From: Baffinella frigidus
Taxonomy: Eukaryota; Cryptophyceae; Cryptomonadales; Baffinellaceae
Assembly: GCA_026770585.1 (NCBI GenBank)
Contig: MU646365.1
Location: 64,445 to 77,839, forward strand
DNA length: 13,395 nt
Reading direction: 5' to 3'
Below are positions 1 to 9,200 of the stretch, piece by piece; positions within the stretch are counted from its first letter, which is position 1; each line of letters opens with the position of its first letter. The position numbers and the translations under genes were made by a program. The notes under the pieces are model-generated. The model worked only from the letters and a program-made list of their open reading frames with translations, did not search any database and was not told the origin of the DNA.

Positions 1-150
1 CCCAAACCCCAAACCCCAAACCCCAAACCCCAAACCCCAAACCCCAGACCCCAAACCCCAAACCCTGCACCCCAAACTCCAAACCCCAAGCCCCAAACCC
101 CAAACCCACACCCCAAATCCCAAACCCCAAACCCCAAATCCCGAACCCTA
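1..150 (+). repeat. CCCCAAA-type telomere-like tandem repeat
   Basis: The window opens with about 20 near-perfect CCCCAAA heptamers that degrade into CCCTGCA, CTCCAAA and CCCGAA variants. The C-rich strand is the + strand. The unit is a one-base variant of the plant-type telomere repeat CCCTAAA. It is most likely the end of an intron preceding the first exon candidate. Confidence 0.85.
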
Positions 151-207
151 ATTCAGCTATACATCCACGCGCGGTCGCATCTGGTATCCCTCGCGGGGTT
201 CTGCAAG

Positions 208-266
208 ATCGCGGGACACGAAACCGTCGCCCCCATGCGTATCACCAAGGCTCTTCTCGGGGGTTC
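208..266 (+). CDS. Exon A candidate, unrecognised protein segment
   Basis: The frame begins after CTGCAAG and reads IAGHETVAPMRITKALLGG, ending in phase 2 before GTATCC. The segment is not recognised. A second copy of bases 217-268 lies at 332-383 with 48 of 52 bases identical and reads HETVDPIRITKALLGGS. Conservation of the frame between copies is the main support. The flanks are not telomere-like, so an alternative is a small dispersed repeat that happens to be open. Confidence 0.35.
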
Positions 267-3200
267 GTATCCGCTCCAAAGTTGACGAATTTGTACCATA
301 AACCCCGAGTGTTGACTTAACAATAGTCTATCACGAAACCGTTGACCCCATTCGTATCACCAAGGCTCTCCTCGGGGGTTCGTTTCCCTCCTCCCAAATG
401 GACCAAATCCTGATTTTAGCTTTCTCGATTCTAAACTCGTAACCCTAAACTCTGCACCCTAAACCTTCAACTCTAAACTCCAAACTCCAAACCCTAAACC
501 AGAAACCCTAAATCTCCAAAAATAACGGACCCATAAAAGGAGGGAAACCCTCACCCCAAACTCCAAATCCCAAACCCCAAATCCCAAACCTCAAACGCAG
601 GTGGGGGCTTCGACTCGCTGCCGCACGGGTGGGAACTGGAGGTGCGCCTCGGTGACTACCGCTTCATCAATAAGGTCCTAACCCCTAACAGCTAACTCCC
701 TGTCAAAGCATATCCTAAATGTTGAGAGGAAATTCTTGAGGTTGGGAGGCAAACCTTGCGTAAGGGTAAACCCTGACGCTAAGTACATGTAAGCCCGAAA
801 CCGTTTCAGCCCCGGCTTCGACTCGCTGCTGCACGGGTGGGAACTAGAGGTGCGCTTGGGAGATTATCGCTTCGTCAATAAGGTCATCCCTAAACCCCAA
901 ACCCTCACTCCTCCATGAAGAAGGTCCTAAAACCTGAACTCCCTCTAAAAACAGTCAATGTAAAGTTGATAGTAAAGTGAGAGTTGAGAGTCAAATGCAA
1001 AGGTGAATGTCAAGTGAGGAAACCACTAAGGGTGAAGAAACCCTGAAGCTAACTACCTGTAAGCCCAAAAGTGCCTAACCCCCAAAGCACGAGTGGGAGC
1101 GCCTGGGCGACTACCGCTTCATTAGTACTGTCATCCCTCAACCCTAACCACTGAAGCGTCTAAACCCTAAAGGCAACTACCTCTAAACGTTAAACCGCCT
1201 AAACTATAAAGCTAACTACCTGTAAGCCCTAAATCGCCTTAACCCTAAACCCTGAACCCTAAACCTGAATACCGGCAAACCGTTTCATTATAAGGTACTC
1301 TTGAAACCCTGAACAATGAATCCTAAATCTTGGACCCTGAAACCGCAACGCTAATCCCTACACCCTAAACCCTGATTCCTAAACTCTGAACCCTAAACCC
1401 TAAACCATACCCCCTAAACCCTGAAACCTAAACCCTATCACATCTCACTCCTGGTCCACGGCGCCAGGTATCTGGCACATAAACCCTTCTACGAACTTCC
1501 TGTAAACCCTCATCCTAAATCCTCATCCCTGAACACCTAAACCCCAAACTCTCCAACAGATATCCGGCGCGATGTCTGAAACCTACACCCTAAACTCTAA
1601 ACCCCAAACCCCTAAACCTCACACCCCACACCAGGTATGCGGGAAACCCCACACCTGAAATCCTGAACTCTTGGCCCCAAAACCCTAAACCCTAAACACC
1701 AAACCCTCCGCCAGAAAACGGGCGCGACGCAGCAGCGGCACCCGTGCGTGGTCGAGCGTTCCCTGCTCGACGTCGCGCCAGCTGCGCCCCGCCCGCTCAC
1801 CGCCGACCCCATCGCCGCCGGCCGGGTACGCCCTTCTCTCTCCCTCTCCCTCTCCCTCTCCCTCTCCCTCTCCCTCTCCCTCTCCCTCTCCCTCTCCCTC
1901 TCCCTCTCCCTCCCTCCCTCTCCCTCTCCCTCTCTCCCCCCATCTCGCTCGCTCGCTCGCTCTCTGTATCTCTCTCCCGTGCTCTCTCCATCTCTCTCGC
2001 TCCCTGCTCGACATCGCGCCCGCTGTGCCCCGCCCCCTCGCCGCCGACCCCATCGCCGCCGGCCGGGTACGTTCAACCCGAAACCCGAAACCAGCTTCGC
2101 CACTTGACCAACTTTGTTCAAATCCTAAACCCTAAACCACAAACTCCAAATCGTAAACTCTAACTCCAAACCCACACTAGGCGGCCGGCCGAATCAGGAC
2201 GAGCCACGGGACACAACCAACCTTGCTTCAAACCATAAACCATAAACCATAAACCATAAATCATGAACCCCAAACCCCAAACCCCAAATCCTAAACCCTG
2301 CTCCCATTTCCTTCCTGAAAGTGAACACAACACCAGGCGGGTGGCCCGCGGAGAATCAGGACAAGACACGGGACGCGACCTAGCAACTAGCCACGGGACG
2401 CGACCCAGCAACTAGAATATACCTGCGACCCTAGGGTGGTCCTAGGGGGGGGGGGGTGTTCGTGAATCCCCTGCGCCACCTGTGTGTTAAGTGTTTGATG
2501 TCACTTGTGTGACTTTACAAGGTTTAATGTTTTTGAGGTTTGATTTTAATGTAAAGCTGTGCGGTGAACTCCGAGTAGATGTTTACCCTAAAACCTAGGC
2601 CCGAAACCAGGCGGGTGGCCCCAGGAGAATCAGGACGAGCCACGGGACACAACCAACCTTTACCAACATTGTTGAAACCCTAAACAGCCCTATGTCACTA
2701 CGGTCAGAACTTCCCCCAAACCTGCTCTCTGCTCCTTTTTCCGTCGTAAACCATAAACCATAAACCCTGGGAAACAGGCGGGTGGCCCGAGGAGAATCAG
2801 GACAAGTCACGGGACGCGACCGAGTACGGCCGCGTCCGTGAGCACTTCCAGGTTGCCCACCGATCCTCAACCCTCAACCCTTAACCCTGAGCCCTAAACC
2901 CTACACTCTGAATCCTGAACCCCAGACCCTCAACCCTAAACCCTAAACTCCAAACCTAAACCCCAAACCCTAAACCCCAAACCCTGAAGCAGGTTGCCCA
3001 GCGATCCTGGGGCGGTCGCCTCGCGCCTGCAGGTTGAACCCTAGACCCTCAAAAGAGCGTTTACCGTACACACGAGGGCCAAGTTGGACGCGACCAGCGC
3101 TCCTGCGGTTGCGCCGGTTTTGTCGAACCGCGCCAGTTCAGAAGTTCGATCTTCGAGATCGTGTAGTAAAATGATATTTCGTTCATGTAAAGTTGATTTT

Positions 3201-6200
3201 ACCCGAGAAACACGCCAAAAGTGATGGGAATTGGAGCTCTTTGCCGCGGGTATAATTTTTGTAAAAAAAATGTACAAGGATTTGCGAACGAGTGTTTGTG
3301 AAAAAGGAACTTGTGCCCTGGCGCGGTCCCTAGACCCTACACCCTAAACCCTATGCCAGAAAGCACGGGTACGAGCCTGTGTCGAAACCAGAAACCAGAA
3401 ACCAAAAACCAGAAACTCGAAACTCAAAACCCGAAACCCGAACACCAAGACCCTAAACCCTAAAACCCAACCCCGAACCCCTAAACCCTACACCCCACCC
3501 GCGTTCGACCCGCAGGTGATTCACGCCACGCGAATCTTTGTCCTGCAGCAGCAGGATAAAAGCAAGAAAACTGCTAACATCACACAGCGGACTTCGAAGG
3601 GATTTCGAATAACACCCAAGCGATAAGACATACAACCCTACCTTACGCAATCGCGTAGGGACATGAGGGGGTTAGGTGACGGAAAGCTGGTGGATTATCC
3701 ACCGAGAATCATGTCGTACCCCGCGGTGTGGCCTAAACCCTGAACCCCAAATCCCAGGGGATCAGGGCAGCGCTGCAGGACAAAGGCAAGAAGACAGCGT
3801 GGGGGGAGCCGTCGCAGAAACAGGAGGAGGACGAATAACCTATAAGCGATTTCGTGAATAGCCCCTGAGCGATAAGACGTACGACCCTACCGTAGGCAAT
3901 CGCGTAGGGACATAGACGGGTCCTAAGGATAAGGTCACGAAACGTCGGTGGATTGTCCACCCAAAATACCCCGTTTTGTGGCCTAAACCCCGAACCCCAT
4001 ACCTGCAGGGGATCAGGGCAGCGCTGCAGGACAAAGGCAAGAAGACAGCGTGGGGGGAGCCGTCGCAGAACCAGAAGGAAGATGTGGAGATGCTGTGGAA
4101 CGGCGGCAGCATTCCGGGCCGGTCTGGACTCCCCACAGCCCGAAACTCGAAACCCAGACAAATTGAAATCCGAAAACCGAAAACCGGGATGTGGAAATGT
4201 TGTGGAATTGCGGACGGATTCCCGGCCGGTTCTAAACCCGAATCCTACTTTTCGATCCGAAATCCGAAACCCGGAACTCGAGACCCGAAACCTGACAAAT
4301 TAGATCCGAAAACCGAGACGTGGAGATGCTGTGGAATTGCGGGAGGGTTTTCGGAAGGTTCTAAACCCGAAAACCGAAACCCGAAATCCGAAACCCGAAA
4401 CCCAAAATCCGAAACAAAATCAAATCCGAAAACCGAAACGTCGAAATGCTGTGGAATTGCAATCCGAGGATTGCCGGCCGGTTCGGACCTGAAACCCTAA
4501 ACCTACTCATATGCTCGAAAACAGAAACCCGAAACTCGAAACCCGAAACTCGAAGACTGAAAACCGAAAACTGTGATGTGGAAATGCTGTGGAGCTGCGG
4601 GCGGATTCCCGGCCGGTTCTGAACCCGGAACCCGAACCCCGAGAAACAAAAACCCGAAGCCCGAAAACCGAAAACTGAAAACCGAAGCCCGAAGCTCGAA
4701 CCCCGAAACGTGAAGATTCTGTGAAGCTGCGTCAGGATTCCTGGCTGGAACGATTCTTCTCATCTTCTTCTTCTGGGCTCTCGAGCCCTGAAACCAAAAG
4801 CCGTACCCCGGAACCCGAAACCCTGAACCAGAAAACCGAAACCCTAGAACAAAAAAACGAAACCCTGAACCGGAAACCCGAAGCCCGAATTCCGAAACCC
4901 TAATCCCGCAACCCGGAACCAGGTTTGGCCGCTTACAGGACGCAGGGGAACGCCCGCGAGTGCTCACGCCGTTCACCCCTGGCGCTGTCAACTCGGCGCT
5001 GCTCATTCAGGTTGCTCTCAGCCCGAAACCTGAAACCCGAAACCCGCAAACACGCACAGTGCTGTTAAAACCCGAAACCCTTTACCAGGCGATGTTTCGA
5101 GGGCACCTCGGGCGGATTTTTACTCAACCCGAAACGCTGAACCCCAAACCCCATACCAGCTAATCCCTCAATCCTAAACCCCAAAGCAGGCTGTGTTTCG
5201 AGGGCACATCGGGCGAATTTTCGCCAAACCCGAAACCCGAAACTCGAAACCCGAAACCCCAACTTCTAAACCCTATACCAGCTAATCTCTAAACCCTAAA
5301 CTCTAATCCAGGCGGTGTTTCGAGGGCATCTCGGGCGGATCTTTGCTTAACCCTAACAACTTACACCCGAAATCCGAAGTCTTAAACCCTAAACCCGAAA
5401 CCTGAAAACAGGCGGTTTTCCGGGGGGATCTCGGGAGGATCTTTGCTTAACCCTAACCATTACACTCGAAACCCGAAGTCTTAAACCCTAAATCCTGGAC
5501 CCCAAATTAGGCGGTGTTTCAAGGGCGTCTCGGGCGGATCTTTGCCAAATCCTCAACCCAGAACCCGAAACCCGAAGCCCGAAGCCTCATCTTCTAAACT
5601 CTATACCAGCTAATCCCTAAATCCCAAACCCCAAACCAGGCTGTGTTTCGAGGGCATCTCGGGCGGATTTTTGCGCTAGCGGATCACAGGCTCCTACCCC
5701 CGAGCGACCTCCCAGGTTCACGGGTTCGGGTTAAGAGCGCACCGTATTAGGATTTAGTGCGCATCGGTTCAGGTCGTGGGCTCCTGCCCCCTAAGTATCT
5801 GCCAGGTGTTTGACCCATCGCTGAAGGGGCGGTATTGGTTCCTGACTTCTTACGTCGTGAGGAGATGTTGAGGGTTTAGGTTGAAGGGGTTCGGGCGGAT
5901 CTTTGCGCTGGCGGGCCACAGGCTTCTAGAGCGCTTGCGGGAAAACTTAGCCGATTTTCGATACAAACATTTTCAGAATTTGTACTAGAATCGTTTAGAT
6001 GGACCGTTTACATGTCACCTCCTGGTACAAAATTATCGATTTCTTAAAACGATCTTGTTGAAATTGGCCAAGTTTTCCCGCAACCGCTCTACCCCCGAGC
6101 GACCTGCCAGGTTCAGGGTGCAGGGTTCAGGGTCCAGGGCTCCTACTCCTAAGGTTCGCTCCTAACCCCTAGGGTTTGGTGCTCCTACCCCCTAGGGTTT

Positions 6201-9200
6201 AGGGCTTCTACCCCCAATCGATCTCCCATGTTTGCGCACGAGATTTCAGGGTTTAGGTTTGAGGTTTTGGGGCGGATGTTTGCGCTGGCGGATCACAGGC
6301 TCCTACCTCCGAGAGAACTCCCAGGTTCAGGGTTTCAGATTTAAGATTTATGGTTTAGGGCTTAGGGTTAAGGTTTTAGGGATCCTGCCCCCGAACGACC
6401 TCTTATATCTAGGGTTTAGGGGTGAGGGTTGAGGGGTGAGGGTTGAGGGCGCAGCGAGTGCGGACCACGAAGTGCCCCCCGTCCCCCTCCACCTTCTTGC
6501 TGCCCGCAGGGCTCGCAATCTTCCCCAAAACCATCTCGGTTCGCACAAAAACTCGCCTGGGGGCGCGCGAAAATACCCTTTTGACGATGAGGGGTCCTGC
6601 CCCCGAACGATCTCCCAGGCCTGCGATTTCTTTCTTGTTTGGGGTTTAGAGTTGAGGGTTTAGATTTTAGGGTGTAGGAAAAATTTGGAAAGTTTCCCGC
6701 ACAAACGTTGACGTGATTGCGTGACTATGTCTATGCAAGAATGCTTTTTGTAGGATTCCGTGTGGCTAACAGGCACGCTGTTTTGGCAGTGGTGTTGTTC
6801 GACCTTGTGTGACGCTGTCCACGCAAGCAGGCGTTTGTAGGCTTTTGTCTACAAAATAAACCAGAAACCCAAAACTTTTGTAGATTTTTGTTTACAAAAG
6901 CCTACACAATCCTGCTTTGCTAACACACCGTGTCGGCAGTGGTGCTGACCTGTTGACGAGATTGCGTAACTAGGTCCATGCAAGCAGGCTGGTGTAGGCT
7001 TTCGATAGCGTGTCGTCGCTAACAGACGCACCGCGCCGGCAGTTTTTGGGGTCGCTATCAAACACTGTGTCGGCAGTGGTGTTGTGCGACCGGGCCAACG
7101 GCATGACAAAACGTCTTCAGAGTTTAGGATTTAGAGTTGAGGGTCCAGGGAAAATTCCCCGGCACCGGGAAAATTTGACGTGTTTGCGTAACTATATCTG
7201 CAATTGTGCAAGGTTTCGTGTCTCTAACAGACGCATGGTTTCGGCAGTGGTGCTGTGCGACCTTGCCAACGGCATGATCCAAACGCCAAACGCCTTCAAC
7301 CTCTTCCGGTACGCTCTAACCCCTATACCCTAAACCCTTTTCCCTAATCCCTGATCCCTAATCTCTAATACCCAAACCCTAACGCCTAAACTCTAACGCC
7401 TAAACCCTGAAACCCAATCCCTAACCCCTAAACCCTAACCCCTAATCCGTAAAACCTCAACCTTCACCCTAAGCCCTCACTCTAAAACCCTGAACCCTTC
7501 AACCCTTCCTCTAAACCCTGAACGATTCACTAAACCCGAAAGCCAAAAGCAGGAGGATGGTGATGTACCTGAAGCAGAAGGGGCGGTTCATGGAGGCGCC
7601 CCCGCTCTCGCAGTGCTGGTTCTTGCCGCTCAAACCCTAGCACTAAACCCTAGACCCTTCTTCTCATTTTCTTCACTCTTCTTCTTTTATTTGTTATTAT
7701 TATTCGTCTCCTTCTTCTTCTTTATCTTCCTCTTCTTTATTACTCTCAGCCAATTGAAAGCGTAAACACTAAACCCTGAACCCCAAACCTGAAACCCGAA
7801 ACTCGAAACCCTAGACCCTAACCCCCGAACCCTAAAACCTGAACCAGGTTCTGGCCGCCCGCGTGGGAAGACCTCGTCGACGTCCGGCTCGTGGTACCCT
7901 CTATTTAAGATAGGCCAGTTCGTACAGGCATTCTTTGGGGGAATGTTCACGTATCCTCCGCTTTTTGGGAGGAGACGTGACCAACTCTCGTACAAACCTG
8001 GACGTGCGCCTTCAACCGACATTTAAACAGAGGGATTGATCCCCCCGGTAAGACCTCGTCGACGCCAGGCCCGTGGTATTCGTACATGTCGGGTCCGCTT
8101 GAATTTTTTTTGAGGTCGGGTGGGGGGATCGGTGAAGAAACCAAACGTGATTTTTGGTCGTTTTATGACATTTTATGGGTGGGTGGTGCTATCTTGGCAT
8201 GAATCTCACGACTAAAATAGCATAGAAGGACACGTGATTTTTATGTGACGATCCCCGATGACCGCATTCCACTCGAGGCTGGAAGAGGGGGTATTTAAAA
8301 TGTGGGGTCATTAAATTTAGTACCAGCCACGGGCAGGCTTGATCACGCACCCGCTCGCATTCGAGCGGGTGCGTGATCAAATGCCCCTTTGGTGTGAAAA
8401 TTACTACACTCTTCTTTTTTTTCTTCACTTGTAAAGGACTTGTAAAGTTGAAAAATTTAAAATATTCACATTTCTAGCCTCGAGTGCTTGGAAGACCTCG
8501 TCCGGCTCGTGGTAACCCTGAGGTTAAGGGTTTGGAGTGTGGGGTCAGTTAAGTGGATGCGAAGCTGGTTTAGGGTTTAGGTGGCGAGAACCTTACGAAG
8601 GACCCGCCTCGGCACATCTCAGCGTTCTTGAAACATGTATTTGAACCAGGAACGCATGTAAAATAGATGCAGATACTGTGTAACTACATATAGTAAATTA
8701 TTTTAACCAGGAAATAAATGTTATATATATATATATAGATACCGTGCGACTACATATACTAAAAGTATTTATTTGCGGCAGGTAAAGATACAGAGCGCGC
8801 TGCGGAACTGCAACGCGCGGCGCGAGCTTTCGTCGCGAACCTTCGCCAGGTTGCGAGCCCCCCCCCCTGAATGACTCAATGCGCAAATTCTGCAAGGTTT
8901 CGAGAAAACCGCGCAAATCCTGCGCGGTTTCGATGCATCTATCACTCTCGTATTAAATAGGGTTTATGAGGAGAGTTCGGAACCGCAACGCCGGGTTGCG
9001 AGCCCCCCCCCGCGTTAAAACGTTTTGTACCGGGTGTTTTAAAGTTGTACCACGATCCCGAGTTTAGAATCGAAAAACGATCCGGGAGCTCTCCTCACGA
9101 ACCTTCGCCAGGTTGCGAGCCTCACCCGAATGACTTTTCGCGGACTAATCAGGGGGTATCCTGGTGCAAATCCGTTTGGCGTTTTCTTAATAAAGTCCTT

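Larger units (their letters stand above)
770..1231 (+). repeat. Repeated intron module with GCTAACTACCTGTAAGCCC core
   Basis: A block close to GCTAACTACCTGTAAGCCC occurs at about 770-795, 1038-1062, 1162-1178 and 1209-1231, between the exon B copies. Each contains CTAAC or CTAAG, a plausible branch-point motif. This shows that intron and exon pieces were duplicated together, not exons alone. Confidence 0.6.
5716..6690 (-). repeat. Telomere-like repeat in reversed orientation (TTTAGGG on + strand) with exon I 3' copies
   Basis: From the exon I donor onward the heptamers read GGGTTTAGG, GGGTTCAGG and GTTGAGGG on the + strand, opposite to the preceding introns. Embedded copies of the exon I 3' end (GGCTCCTACCCCCGA...CTCCCAGGTT) occur near 5778, 5890-6110, 6148, 6180, 6206, 6269-6323, 6381 and 6592, several keeping the CCAG/GTT donor. 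The two longest (5890 and 6269) start at GGGCGGAT. Confidence 0.85.

Noticed and set aside
1612-2163. Long open frames on both strands over the CCCTCT tract (Ser-Leu-Pro or Arg-Glu rich proteins)
   Set aside because: They are direct translations of a hexamer repeat and have no non-repeat coding signal.
3516-3640. A longer exon F running through TQRTSKGFRITPKR
   Set aside because: The extension is the first 60 bases of repeat element X, which also occurs inverted at 12536, so it is not conserved coding sequence.
4503-5262. Minus-strand frames rich in GFRVSGFGFR
   Set aside because: They are translations of the inverse CCCGAAA heptamers; codon content follows the repeat and breaks at each exon copy.
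7665-7745. TTCTTC-rich stretch as a terminator or gene end
   Set aside because: The coding frame resumes in phase in exon M, so it is an intron pyrimidine tract.
208-8142. CRISPR-like array, because of short repeats at regular spacing
   Set aside because: Repeats are exon pieces of different kinds, spacers are simple heptamers rather than unique sequence, and the context is eukaryotic.
8782-8870. Alternative exon O frame with a longer helical peptide (GKDTERAAELQRAARAFVA)
   Set aside because: It looks protein-like, but neither its start nor its end fits the phases of exons N and P; kept as the less likely option.
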